From positions 1 through 41,830 of the forward strand of contig NZ_JAGCFH010000076.1 in NCBI RefSeq assembly GCF_017650195.1: a stretch of 41,830 nt of DNA, given 5' to 3'. This document shows, in pieces, positions 32,313 through 41,342 of this stretch; positions within the stretch are counted from its first letter, which is position 1; each line of letters opens with the position of its first letter. The position numbers and the translations under genes were made by a program. The notes beneath the pieces are model-generated. The model worked only from the letters and a program-made list of their open reading frames with translations. It was not told the DNA's origin and made no database searches. Origin of the DNA: Ruminococcus sp. (GTDB taxonomy: Bacteria > Bacillota > Clostridia > Oscillospirales > Ruminococcaceae).

Positions 32313-34916
32313 TCAAATATCGGGACCCGGCTTGGAAAAGAGATAGCCCTGAGAATAATCAATGCCAAAATCAAGAAGTATCTTCTGTATATCTTCATTT
32401 TCTACAAATTCGGCTATTATACTGAAGTTATTCTTGCTGAGCTTTTTCCAGTTCGATATGAGCGCTATCAGATTCGCAGATTTCTCGTCCTCGCAGCATT
32501 TTTTTACTATGGAGCCATCTATCTTAAGATAATCGCAATTGATCCTTGCGATATGAAGGAGATTTGAAAAGCCGCTGCCGAAATCGTCTATAGCTATCTG
32601 GGCACCGTAATCATGTATTCTGTCCACGAATTTTACTAATTCGTCATAGTTGTCGATATCCTCGTTTTCCAGTATCTCAAAGACAAAGTTCTCAGGATGC
32701 TTTGCAGTCGAAAGAAATTCATAGATATAGTCTATTATCTCGGAATTCTTGATATCACGTATGGAAAGATTGAGACTGACACTTTTATCTTCAATGTCCC
32801 TGAATTTATCAAACACCTTTTTTATCATTATACTCGATATTGAGTCGTACAGAAGTCCGTAGGAACGCGCCACGGGAAGAAAGCTTCCTGGGTAGTATAC
32901 AGTTCCCTTTTCGTCTTCCAGCCTCATAAGCGATTCATAATGATGTATGCGTTTTTTCTTGTTATCATATATACCCTGAAAATAAGGTATGACCTTATCA
33001 TGGGAAACGGCATAGTTTATGACGTTCACCATATGATAGCGTTCACGTATGCTTTCCTCGTCAAGCTGGTCCACCCTTGCGCTGCGTACATAGAACTGTA
33101 TGTTTTTCTGCATCATCTCCACTCGGGCTGAGTAGTACGCAGGCATAAGGTTGTCAACGGTGCAGTCATCCAGCACGCAGAACATGGGTACTATAGCGAT
33201 ATATTCCTCTGTGACCTCAAACAGCTGTCTCTGAAGCTGCTCCATATCCCTTGCGAATTCCGAAAGAGATACTATATACGACGGAGCGCTTATGGCAAGA
33301 TGCCACTTGCCGAGAGAATAGATAGAATAATTCTTTTTCTTGGCAAAGCGTATACAGTTTGACAGATAGTTCTTGTGAGTTATATTTATAAGATGCTTCG
33401 AAAATACGGTTTCCATGCTGGAAGTCTCAAATACGTTTATCATGCAGACACGGTCATAGTCCTTAGTCTGTATATCCATATTCAGAGCGGCACCGTTATG
33501 TATATCGCCGCTGTCGGAATACAGCAGCTTCATCTCACAGTCGCGCACAAAAGTCCTGAGAGCCTCTGCTGAAACGGTAAGCTTAGTTTTTGAAAACTGG
33601 GTCTCTATATCGCAGAGGTACTCCAGCAGCTCGCGGTTATCCTCCGCAAGGGAATCCGCAAATGAGAAGGCGTAGGGATTATAGTCCTGAGTGCACATCT
33701 CTTCGCCGATGACTGCCACTGCAAATGTGCAGTTAGCAAAGCAGTTCCTGCCGTTAACGTTTGTTATCTCACCGTCAGTAATGCAGCCGCATATATTGGT
33801 ATTCTCGTATATCGAAAGCTCCCATTTAACGCAGTTGGAGTATACCATTGAACGTGACATACAGGAATAGCCGAATATGGTCTCCGCCTTCTCAAAATTC
33901 TCGATATGCCTGAATAGGCTCTGATTATCGGAGATTATCTTTCTGTCATATACAAAGCCTCGTCTTATCTTCTTCCCAGGCACAACATTATGATTGGCAT
34001 TTATCATACTCCGCTTGATATACTTGTCAATATCGGGGTGAGCGGCATAGAAAGCCGCATTTATGGGCGAGGACTCTTCAAATTTCTCGCTTATGCTGAC
34101 ATTGTCGGAATACCGCATAACTATGGGTATCTCCTCCGCATCAGAGTATACATAAGGGAAAAGATTGGTTATCTCTGGCTTTTCCTTTATCTTATCGCCT
34201 ATTCCGAGAAGGAATCTGTCCGCTGCGTCCATACCGTCAATACTGAGTATACAGGTGCCGAAGGTATCAGTTATCTCTGTTTCCTGTCCTATAGCCTGTG
34301 CTCCCGTTGCGCAGGAGCTGTAGCTCTCCACCTTTTCACCGCTTATGGACGCAACAATTACACCTTTATCAGTCCAGCCATATTCGTCGAATATGAAGCC
34401 GGAATTCTGAAAACGCTTCAATGCAAATCCCGATGAATTGGCAATACCACCTATCATAGGCACACCGGGCATGTATTCGTTGCATTTTTCCACAAAGCTG
34501 TAGACATCAAGATATTTAACAGTCAGGAACATGAGCATAAGCTTCGCATCATCTTCCCAAACAGCGTCCCTGACCTTTTGGCACAGCTCATCTGGAGGAA
34601 CAGGCATATCGAAACCGTCAAAGGTTGGTATTCTTGCCACCTTTACCCGTGCATCAGTCATCTGCGTTACGGAGACGACGCACTGGTTCTGAAAAAATTT
34701 ACCCCAGCAGATAGTTGACGACGTACTAGTTCCGAAAATATGCGCTCCCGGTACGATATTCGCTATGAATCTCGCTAAATCCACTGCCTCGTCCTCAAGG
34801 TGTATCGCTGTATGTATCCTTATAAAAATATCCCCGTTTTTCGGGTCAAGCATAAGCTGACTGAAGGATTTTGCAAGTCTTGCTTTGGATATATATTGAA
34901 AATTCCATGTAAACAT
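32313..34916 (-). CDS. FIST sensor domain protein with C-terminal EAL phosphodiesterase domain
   Basis: Cytoplasmic protein of 867 residues. Residues 1-420 carry FIST-N and FIST-C (HIFGTSTSSTICWG, MPGVPMIGGIANSSG, ADRFLLGIGDKIKE, IFGYSCMSRSM, GCITDGEI), a domain thought to bind small ligands such as amino acids. A middle region of about 180 residues is a possible degenerate GGDEF with no GGDEF motif. The C-terminal EAL domain has HHYESLMRLED (ESL in place of EAL), LNLSIRDI, FEILENEDI, IDDFGSGFSNL, YLKIDGSIV, AEFVEN and YSQGYLFSKP, so the metal and catalytic residues look kept. It would hydrolyse c-di-GMP. The start ATG follows GGAGGGATAG. Confidence 0.87.
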   Translation of the reverse strand: MFTWNFQYISKARLAKSFSQLMLDPKNGDIFIRIHTAIHLEDEAVDLARFIANIVPGAHIFGTSTSSTICWGKFFQNQCVVSVTQMTDARVKVARIPTFDGFDMPVPPDELCQKVRDAVWEDDAKLMLMFLTVKYLDVYSFVEKCNEYMPGVPMIGGIANSSGFALKRFQNSGFIFDEYGWTDKGVIVASISGEKVESYSSCATGAQAIGQETEITDTFGTCILSIDGMDAADRFLLGIGDKIKEKPEITNLFPYVYSDAEEIPIVMRYSDNVSISEKFEESSPINAAFYAAHPDIDKYIKRSMINANHNVVPGKKIRRGFVYDRKIISDNQSLFRHIENFEKAETIFGYSCMSRSMVYSNCVKWELSIYENTNICGCITDGEITNVNGRNCFANCTFAVAVIGEEMCTQDYNPYAFSFADSLAEDNRELLEYLCDIETQFSKTKLTVSAEALRTFVRDCEMKLLYSDSGDIHNGAALNMDIQTKDYDRVCMINVFETSSMETVFSKHLINITHKNYLSNCIRFAKKKNYSIYSLGKWHLAISAPSYIVSLSEFARDMEQLQRQLFEVTEEYIAIVPMFCVLDDCTVDNLMPAYYSARVEMMQKNIQFYVRSARVDQLDEESIRERYHMVNVINYAVSHDKVIPYFQGIYDNKKKRIHHYESLMRLEDEKGTVYYPGSFLPVARSYGLLYDSISSIMIKKVFDKFRDIEDKSVSLNLSIRDIKNSEIIDYIYEFLSTAKHPENFVFEILENEDIDNYDELVKFVDRIHDYGAQIAIDDFGSGFSNLLHIARINCDYLKIDGSIVKKCCEDEKSANLIALISNWKKLSKNNFSIIAEFVENEDIQKILLDFGIDYSQGYLFSKPGPDI

Positions 34917-34930
34917 ACTATCCCTCCGGG

Positions 34931-34960
34931 CGGTATTCCTATTATATATTAAGAATACCG
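34931..34960 (-). promoter_or_regulatory. Inverted repeat over the -10 region of the FIST-EAL operon
   Basis: CGGTATTC (34931-34938) and GAATACCG (34953-34960) flank a TATAAT on the minus strand, about 30 bases before the start codon. The layout fits a repressor dimer site or a leader hairpin. A good -35 box is not visible. The remaining stretch from 34961 to 35294 shows nothing else I recognise. Confidence 0.4.
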
Positions 34961-35294
34961 GTACTATGATATGAACTGTAATTTGTTATCGTTGCAATTT
35001 CAAGAACTGCCTACCATAAAGCGCAGTTTTAGGTCTCAAAAGCTTCTTATTCACTTTATATTATATATCAATTAAACCAAATCAGCAATAATTACCGTCT
35101 TAAATTCACTGTTTGGCAATAATTTTAGTCATATACACCATGTTATCAAACACATAATTGTTCAATCTGACAATGGGGCTGCTGTCCTTTTTCCCTTCAT
35201 TGCTTAAATTGCGCTCTCCAAAAGCTGTAAAATACTTACAGTGAGATTCCAGACAAAAAGCTGTATTACGCCAGTTATTGGCTCTTGCTAATTA

Positions 35295-35323
35295 TTGACA
35301 TTTTTAAATAAAAGATGTATAAT
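35295..35323 (+). promoter_or_regulatory. Strong sigma-A promoter of the CHAP-dockerin-LRR gene
   Basis: Consensus TTGACA (35295-35300), 17 bases, consensus TATAAT (35318-35323). Transcription would start near 35330, about 47 bases before the start codon. Confidence 0.85.
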
Positions 35324-35376
35324 AAAATTGCTGTGTTCAACAGCAAAGTACTATTATTTATTCAGGAGGACACTAC

Positions 35377-37140
35377 ATGAAACACTTCAAAAGATTCACA
35401 TCAGCAGTTCTGACAATTGCTGTCATAGCCGGCGCCGGTCATGCTGCAAACTTCAGACAGTCGTCTGCACAGGTTTCCGGTGAGACTGTAATGTACAGCT
35501 CAGTAATTGACAACTGGGAGCAGCTCATAGCAGAAGAAAAGCAAAAATTCCCGGATAGAAGCTACTGGAACCACAAGGGCATAAGCAGCGATCAGTGGAG
35601 CGACGATTGCTGTTCAAGCACTCCTTGCAGACATACGCCTGAAAAAGCACTGGGAGTAAGTGACGACTCAGAGACTTACATAAAGGCTTCTATCAGGTCC
35701 ACGTGGGAAGAAGATTATTCACAGACTATCAAAGAAGCCTATGACGGTCAGTGCAACGGTTTCGCACGCAAGCTCGCAACAGATATCTGGAAAACCGATG
35801 ATTTTGTAAGATACTACAGTACAGAGGGCGAATATGAGCCTCAGATAGGCGATGTAGTCCGTCTGAGTTTCCCTGTCCTGAACATGATGAACGAAAACAA
35901 GTATGTCGGACACAGCATATTTATCACCGGCATCTCCGATGATCATATCACCTACGCAGAATGCAACGGCGATATGGAACATTGTCAGATCTTCTGGGAC
36001 TGCTTCTATTATTACTCGGAATTCTACCGCCATTTTGAGCAGTGGCCTGACGCACAGGGAAACAATGTTGAGCTTTCAGTTTACGAAGGAGAACACAAGG
36101 TAAAGGTAACAAAGGAATATATCAATGAGCACTTAAGCTATTATGAGCGTCCGCACGTAAAGGGCGACTTCGATCTTAACGGCAAGATAGACAGCGGCGA
36201 CGTTGAACACTTCAAGAACTCTTATCTCGATCGCGGTGAAATCTATTACCGCACAGAGGGAAATGCTAAACGCTACATAGAAGATGAAGCATATGATATA
36301 AACAACGACGGAAGGGTATCGGAAGCTGATTATTCCTATATCCAGTCTTATGCAAGCCTGCCGTATACCCAGGGATGTCTCTACGGCACAGGCAACAATG
36401 TTTACGAGCATGACAGATTCCGTCTTATCGGAGACGATTACTTTGTTTATAACAGCGGTATATACAGGCCCCTTGACAACTATTCCGCAACCTTTGTTGG
36501 TCCGTTTTATACTTATGAGGACTGCTTCACTGTAGCCTCTGAGGTGTATGACGGCAGCAGAAAGAAATATACAGTTACCGCTATCGGCGATATCACTGAC
36601 CGTCCGAGTGGAAAATATATCCCCTATATCCAGAGCATAACTATTCCGGAAACAGTTACAACGATCAAGCAGTACGCATTTTCAAATTCAGATTCTGATT
36701 TAAGAAGCATATCCTTCAGCGGAAACGATCCTCAGCTTACAACTATCGAAAAAGGCGCATTCTACAACTGTCCCAAAATTTACTGGATTGACCTGAGAAA
36801 ATGCCGTAATCTGAGAAGCATAGAAGACGACGCATTTTACGGCTGCGATTCACTCATATACGTTGATCTTCCGTATACAACTCATACTCTCACACTAGGC
36901 TCTTCGGCTAACGGAAGTATATTCAAATACAACAAGAGCAACACAACAACTCTTTATATCAACAACCCCAATACCAGCAGCTACTCATACAATTATCAGA
37001 TCCTGAACATTGCCGGCGGAGACCATACTCTCTGGAAAAACGGTATGATAAGAATGCATGGCAGACTATTCAAAGTATACGACCAGGGCAACTACGTTTG
37101 CCAGAAGGATTCAAGTATCGGCTATCTGTACTGCCCCTGA
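35377..37140 (+). CDS. Secreted CHAP-like cysteine amidase/peptidase with dockerin and leucine-rich repeats
   Basis: Secreted protein of 587 residues. A signal peptide (MKHFKRFTSAVLTIAVIAGAGHA) is followed by a cysteine-hydrolase-like domain (about 40-255): YDGQCNGFARKLATDIW with candidate nucleophile Cys126, GHSIFITGI with His179 and YAECNGD as a possible third residue, as in CHAP or NlpC/P60 proteins. A dockerin follows (about 265-335; DFDLNGKIDSGDVEHF and DINNDGRVSEADYSYI). The C-terminal part has BspA-type leucine-rich repeats (SITIPETVTTIKQYAFSNS, TTIEKGAFYNC, SIEDDAFYGC). Inference: a cellulosome-docked protein acting on peptide or cell-wall links, or binding host or plant proteins. RBS AGGAGG is 7 bases before the ATG. 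Confidence 0.78.
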   Translation: MKHFKRFTSAVLTIAVIAGAGHAANFRQSSAQVSGETVMYSSVIDNWEQLIAEEKQKFPDRSYWNHKGISSDQWSDDCCSSTPCRHTPEKALGVSDDSETYIKASIRSTWEEDYSQTIKEAYDGQCNGFARKLATDIWKTDDFVRYYSTEGEYEPQIGDVVRLSFPVLNMMNENKYVGHSIFITGISDDHITYAECNGDMEHCQIFWDCFYYYSEFYRHFEQWPDAQGNNVELSVYEGEHKVKVTKEYINEHLSYYERPHVKGDFDLNGKIDSGDVEHFKNSYLDRGEIYYRTEGNAKRYIEDEAYDINNDGRVSEADYSYIQSYASLPYTQGCLYGTGNNVYEHDRFRLIGDDYFVYNSGIYRPLDNYSATFVGPFYTYEDCFTVASEVYDGSRKKYTVTAIGDITDRPSGKYIPYIQSITIPETVTTIKQYAFSNSDSDLRSISFSGNDPQLTTIEKGAFYNCPKIYWIDLRKCRNLRSIEDDAFYGCDSLIYVDLPYTTHTLTLGSSANGSIFKYNKSNTTTLYINNPNTSSYSYNYQILNIAGGDHTLWKNGMIRMHGRLFKVYDQGNYVCQKDSSIGYLYCP

Positions 37141-37215
37141 TCGACTTCTGATATAACTATTACCGCATAAAAAGAGGCTGTAAACAAAGCTTCCCCAAAC
37201 AATATCTAAAAAAAA

Positions 37216-37263
37216 ATAACTGCACAGAAGCAGCGATTCTACGTTGTTCTTCTGTGCAGTTAT
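37216..37263. terminator. Bidirectional terminator between convergent genes
   Basis: A perfect 15-bp stem: ATAACTGCACAGAAG (37216-37230) pairs with CTTCTGTGCAGTTAT (37249-37263). On the minus strand it is followed by nine U residues; on the plus strand by TTCTATT. It serves both the secreted protein gene and the small membrane protein gene. Confidence 0.85.
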
Positions 37264-37387
37264 TTCTATTATACCGATTTTTTTACAACTCCTTTGGTTT
37301 TACTGCAGTAAGCACCATAAATATAAAGTCAATCAAGCGCTGAAGGCTGTATCCAGAATATCCCACCTGATATTATCATCTGACCAA

Positions 37388-37936
37388 TTACTCAGTTCCT
37401 TTTTGTAAATCTCCTTCACCGCACAATACGATCTCCTCGTCCGAACCGGCACGCAGCAAACGATCCAAATACCCGTTTCCTAAAGCAAGCTCGTCAGTCC
37501 TGCCTTCAATATAGCTTGCGTGCAGACTGAAATCCGAGTTTCCGCTGAGGTCAACTCTTATATAATCTCCGCCTGCCCATGTTTCTGGTCTCATATCAAC
37601 TGTTCCCGTTATTACATTGTTATATGCGTCTGTATAGGTAAATGTCGAATCCTTGCGTATATCTATGATACCGATATCGTATGCGCCCTTATCAACTGTA
37701 CCACTGCCGTTTGCCACCTGATGTCTCCACTTTCCGGCAACCAGATTTATATATTCATTTTCCGTAGTCTCAGCAGCTTCAGCAGCCGGTATTATGCTAC
37801 CGTCTACATCTCCCTTGTTTAAGAAGTGTCTGTGATATGCCGCGCCTCCGGCAGCTATACCTGCTATAAGCACTATTGCCGCTATGCCAAATACCGCGGG
37901 TCTTGTAGTTCTATTATTATTTTTAGTTTTTCTCAT
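37388..37936 (-). CDS. Small membrane-anchored protein of unknown function
   Basis: Protein of 182 residues: a basic N-terminus (MRKTKNNNRTTR), a membrane helix (AVFGIAAIVLIAGIAAGGAAY) and an outer domain of about 120 residues rich in beta-type segments (NLVAGKWRHQVANGSGTVDKG, IGIIDIRKDSTFTYTDA, ITGTVDM, YIRVDLSGNSDFSLHASYIEG). The pattern recalls small lipocalin-like or DUF4923-type secreted domains seen in Firmicutes, but I cannot name the family. The start ATG follows GAGGAGTAA. Confidence 0.75.
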   Translation of the reverse strand: MRKTKNNNRTTRPAVFGIAAIVLIAGIAAGGAAYHRHFLNKGDVDGSIIPAAEAAETTENEYINLVAGKWRHQVANGSGTVDKGAYDIGIIDIRKDSTFTYTDAYNNVITGTVDMRPETWAGGDYIRVDLSGNSDFSLHASYIEGRTDELALGNGYLDRLLRAGSDEEIVLCGEGDLQKGTE

Positions 37937-38126
37937 TTTATTACTCCTCTTTCTGAATATTTTGTAAGGTCAAACCCTTCATATATAACATTCGCACCCA
38001 AAGCATAAAGTGTTACAATAAAATGGTATATATATTTTTTGATTGTTTATTTTGTACATGACATTCGCGATTGCCAGGCAGCTCTCCACCGCAAAAAAGT
38101 TATTTCCCCCAGAAGTAAAATACACT

Positions 38127-38745
38127 ATCCCTGAGAAAAACTTCAAAGCTCCTTACAGAAGCGTCCCTGTAAGAAGCTCTTTTCCGACCTCTCAAGCCAT
38201 CGTGCGTACCGTTCGTTACACGGCGGTTCAACCAACTTTACAAAGAAGTATTCTCCCTTGCACTGTTTCTTCTAAGTTCCTTTTGCTTAACCGCCTTTGA
38301 TACTATCGACAGACGTCGTATCAGCTGCTGAACTTAGATTTCTTCAGTTGATTGGGTGTTCGCCCCTTCGCTCCATCTCCATTACAGAGACTTCTTCACT
38401 ACTACGGACTCTGCTGACTTCTCACAGTTCGTTGTTACTACGGTTTATATCCCGCCTGTGAGACCTCCCCGATTAAGGTGCACACTCTTTCCCTCCATAT
38501 ATCTGCCGCATCTACTTGGCTACTACTACAGGTGATAGTTATCAGACTTTGCTGCTTTTGGCCAGCTTATCTATCGTAGCCCAGCCTTATATGCGATTTC
38601 TGTTCGTCAGACCAGAGGTTTGCTTACAGCTTCCTTCAGATTCCGCCTCACGGCAGACACCCTTGCTGTTCGGCTATACACTTCCCACTATCTGGGCGTG
38701 TTCGGAACTTTCACCCGTTAGATTGTGCCCATGTCGGGCAAACCC
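38127..38745 (-). mobile_element. Group II intron without its reverse transcriptase (RT-less, probably degenerate)
   Basis: On the minus strand the 5' part reads as group II intron domain I: GTTTGCCCGACATGGGC at the presumed 5' end, CTAACGGGTGAAAGTTCCG, CACGCCCAGATAGTGGG, CTGCCGTGAGGCGGAATCTG, GTAGATGCGGCAGATATATG and GAAGTCAGCAGAG. A 34-base domain V (38196-38229, GAACCGCCGTGTAACG to CGCACGATGGC) follows, then GAGAGG and a domain VI-like stem. The maturase frame normally in domain IV is missing; instead TCTAAGTTC (38271-38279) and GAACTTAGA (38330-38338) close a short stem. Domain V has two changes against the usual CACGGTGG pattern. The ends are approximate. The intron lies just after the terminator T run of the GH10 gene on the same strand, where class C introns like to insert. 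Confidence 0.8.
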
Positions 38746-38775
38746 AAAAAAGAGCTGCACTTTTATGTGCAGCTC
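38746..38775 (-). terminator. Terminator of the GH10 xylanase gene
   Basis: A perfect 9-bp stem GAGCTGCAC with GTGCAGCTC (38752-38760, 38767-38775) and a 6-base loop; on the minus strand it is followed by TTTTTT. It is the likely entry point of the group II intron that begins right after it. Confidence 0.88.
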
Positions 38776-38814
38776 CGTGTCTTTATTGTGTGAGAATATG
38801 CTTATTCCACTGCT

Positions 38815-38908
38815 TTAAAGGTTGTAGCCTGTTAATACCTTGTACTTTTCCTTAAAGCTTTCAGAGGAAAGTGCCACATCTTCAGCCTTCAGCTGGAATG
38901 CAACAGGC
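38815..38908 (-). pseudogene. Out-of-frame tail after the GH10 gene
   Basis: In the +1 frame directly after the GH10 dockerin, the minus strand reads EPVAFQLKAEDVALSSESF and ends in KVLTGYNL with TAA at 38815-38817. The composition is that of a real protein end. A single-base loss in the T run at 38917-38921 would fuse it to the dockerin. It is either the true C-terminus of the xylanase or the end of a lost gene. Confidence 0.4.
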
Positions 38909-41011
38909 TCAATCAGAAAAACTCTTTATCTTGCCGAGGAGATATTCCTGAATGCAAAGCGCATCATTTGTTGTAAGTCCCTCGCTCTCCTTGTCAACAT
39001 CAGCGTTTACCTTGCCCTGTACTGTGATGTGGTGCTCATCTGTACCGTTAACATCGTACTTGTTAGGGTTTGCAAGGCACTGCATGATGAGAACTGCGTC
39101 ACCCATATCTACCTGACCGTCATTGTTTGCGTCGCCTGCCAGTGTAACTGGAAGTTCGCCTGTTACTGTAGTGGTCGTGGTAGTATTTGTATCAGTCGAG
39201 GTGGTAGTTGAAGTTGCGGTCTCCGATGTAGTAGTTGTTGTTTCGGAGGTAGTTGTTACGGTTGTGGTGGTAGTTGTAGTCACCGTGTTACCGCCTGCGA
39301 TAGTAGTTCTTACAGGGTCGGAAGCTGACTTGCCGTCAACTATAGACTTGAATGCAGGCTTAGCCATATATTCCTTGTCGAATATAAGCGGGTTCTGTGA
39401 AGCTCTCCAGCTCTTGTGGTCTGTAATTCCCCAGAATATTACTGCTGAGATATTGTCACTGTACTTCTCGTAAAGGTCGAAAAGTCCCTTGTAGTACTTA
39501 GCCTGTACGTCGAAATACTTGTCATCGGAGTGCTCCTGTACTGTAGCATCAAGCTCTGTGATCTGAACGTCAAGGCCGAGCCCTATATACTTCTTGAGTG
39601 CATTCTCGTACATACTGAGAGATGGGAATGCTGCATCAAGGCTCTGTCTTACATCAAGGTGAGACTGCATACCGATACCGTCGATATTGCCTGCCTTCTT
39701 AAGTCTCTCAGCCATTTCGCATACTGCGTCAAGCTTGCCTGTCATATATTCGTTATAATCGTTGTAGTAGAGCTTACAGCCCTCGGGAGCATACTTCCTT
39801 GCATACTCAAATGCGTAGTCAATGAAGGAGTTGTCGCCGAATACAGCTACCCAGTCGGAAGCGGCATAGTTGTTGGACTGACCACAGTGACCTGCCTCGC
39901 GGGGCGTTCCGTTATCTGTCCATGCTTCGTTAACAACGTCGCAAGCATAGAAGTTAACATCGGGATAGAGCTCTGTAAGTGTTGTGAAGAAGCTCTTGAT
40001 ATAGTTTTCCATACGCTTCTTCATCTTGTCGGGAGAAACGTAATCCTTCTTCTCGTCGTAGTCCTCCTTGAAGAACCACTCAGGTGTCTGGCTATGCCAT
40101 ACAAGTGTATGAACTCTTACGGGGATACCATATTTTCTTGCATAGTTGAGAACAGGCTTTGCCTGTGAGAAGCTTATCTGCGGAGTCTCGTCATCGCCTG
40201 TCTTCTCGAGGTATTCGAGTGTCTTTGTCTTGTTGAGGACGTAGTCTGGCTTCATCTGATTGCCGACTGTAACGCTCTCGCCGAAGTGCTTCTGGAGAAG
40301 GTCCATAAAGGGCTGTGAGGACATATCCTCGGGAGAAAGGGCAGTACCTATCTTGAATTTGTCCTTGTATATCTCACTGAGTGAAGGAAGATCGCTCTCA
40401 ATCTCCACACGTGGAGCCTCAGTGATCTTTACATCATCAATGAATATGGACTCCTGTCCGCCCTCGAAGTATACATATACACCTTCCATTCCCTCAGAAT
40501 AGCTTATGGGAACATTCTTTATCTCTGCCCAGCCGTTTCCACCACCGCTGGTAGCCTGAATGTTCTGCTTGAGGTTAGAATATGAGGTATCGCCATCAAC
40601 GCTAAACTGGAAGCTGAGCGTTGTGTTGGTGTACCACTCTCCTCTTACTGAACAGGAGAAGTAGTACTGTGTATCAGGCTCGAGGAAGCCGTCCATGCGG
40701 AATGCAGGTCCGTGCCATGTGTCACCTCTCTCCGTAGCGGAAAGACCGCTGTCGCCGCTCTTTGCAGCATCCGCAGAGATAGCAAGTACTGTTTTATCAT
40801 CGCCGCCTCTGTTTGACCAGTGCTCGAGATCAGCCTCACTCTCAAATCCGCATTCGTATACTACTTTTCCCTCTGATGAGGACGCAGCCTTGTTGTTTGT
40901 CAGCTGTACGCCTGCGGGTGCTACCGCATTAACAGCCGAAGCCGAAGCTGAAAGCGCCATTGCTGCACCCATAACGCCTGCTACGAGCTTCTTTAAGTTT
41001 TTTCCTCTCAT
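38909..41011 (-). CDS. Endo-xylanase CBM22-GH10-dockerin
   Basis: Secreted cellulosomal endo-1,4-beta-xylanase of 700 residues. The start is ATG 41011 (MRGKNLKK), with TTTGGAGGA upstream; an ATG further up (41056) lies before the predicted transcription start. Order: signal peptide, CBM22 (about 30-190, FESEADLEHWSNRGG to ESIFIDDVKI), GH10 (about 205-545; acid/base E362 in DVVNEAW and nucleophile E486 in VQITELDATV, both present), a Thr/Ser/Glu linker, and a C-terminal dockerin (about 624-698; DANNDGQVDMGDAVLIMQCL and DVDKESEGLTTNDALCIQEYL). After KSF a TTTTT run shifts to SD-stop; with one T less the frame would run on 33 codons to 38815. Confidence 0.94.
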   Translation of the reverse strand: MRGKNLKKLVAGVMGAAMALSASASAVNAVAPAGVQLTNNKAASSSEGKVVYECGFESEADLEHWSNRGGDDKTVLAISADAAKSGDSGLSATERGDTWHGPAFRMDGFLEPDTQYYFSCSVRGEWYTNTTLSFQFSVDGDTSYSNLKQNIQATSGGGNGWAEIKNVPISYSEGMEGVYVYFEGGQESIFIDDVKITEAPRVEIESDLPSLSEIYKDKFKIGTALSPEDMSSQPFMDLLQKHFGESVTVGNQMKPDYVLNKTKTLEYLEKTGDDETPQISFSQAKPVLNYARKYGIPVRVHTLVWHSQTPEWFFKEDYDEKKDYVSPDKMKKRMENYIKSFFTTLTELYPDVNFYACDVVNEAWTDNGTPREAGHCGQSNNYAASDWVAVFGDNSFIDYAFEYARKYAPEGCKLYYNDYNEYMTGKLDAVCEMAERLKKAGNIDGIGMQSHLDVRQSLDAAFPSLSMYENALKKYIGLGLDVQITELDATVQEHSDDKYFDVQAKYYKGLFDLYEKYSDNISAVIFWGITDHKSWRASQNPLIFDKEYMAKPAFKSIVDGKSASDPVRTTIAGGNTVTTTTTTTVTTTSETTTTTSETATSTTTSTDTNTTTTTTVTGELPVTLAGDANNDGQVDMGDAVLIMQCLANPNKYDVNGTDEHHITVQGKVNADVDKESEGLTTNDALCIQEYLLGKIKSFSD

Positions 41012-41046
41012 AGTTAATTCCTCCAAAAAAAAATTTTTGTGTCTAT

Positions 41047-41075
41047 ATTGTATCACGATTATGCATATATGTCAA
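41047..41075 (-). promoter_or_regulatory. Strong promoter of the GH10 xylanase gene
   Basis: Minus strand TTGACA (41070-41075), 17 bases, TACAAT (41047-41052). Transcription would start near 41040, so translation must begin at 41011. Confidence 0.8.
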
Positions 41076-41156
41076 TGCAGACGGCTCTCATACAGCAATA
41101 AATGGTTAGCTTCAACATATTATTAGCTTAAAAATGGTCAGTTTAAACAAAATCGG

Positions 41157-41342
41157 TCATTTGGTTTGTTTTATCGTGTGAGGGGCGGGCATCATGTTTT
41201 CAATGGCGTATTCGCACCACTGCACCGCAAGCAAATTAAAAGACACATCGCGTTCTGCGGCCAGTCTTTGTAGCGATTCAATCAGTGGATCGAGCATATG
41301 AACAGTCCTGTTCGACGATGAATGCCTTTTAATTTCAAACAT
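41157..41342 (-). CDS. Small protein, possibly ribbon-helix-helix
   Basis: Protein of 61 residues: SSNRTVHMLDPLIESLQRLAAERDVSFNLLAVQWCEYAIENM. A short strand (TVHM) followed by two helices separated by a turn (RDVSFN) is the pattern of Arc/CopG-type DNA-binding proteins. GGAG lies about 10 bases before the ATG. It stands alone, with no toxin gene beside it. Such small proteins are often found on mobile elements, so it may be a leftover from one. Confidence 0.6.
   Translation of the reverse strand: MFEIKRHSSSNRTVHMLDPLIESLQRLAAERDVSFNLLAVQWCEYAIENMMPAPHTIKQTK

Noticed and set aside
38043-39211. Plus-strand frames across the intron and GH10 region
   Set aside because: They lie antisense to the group II intron and the xylanase, lack ribosome sites and have low-complexity composition.
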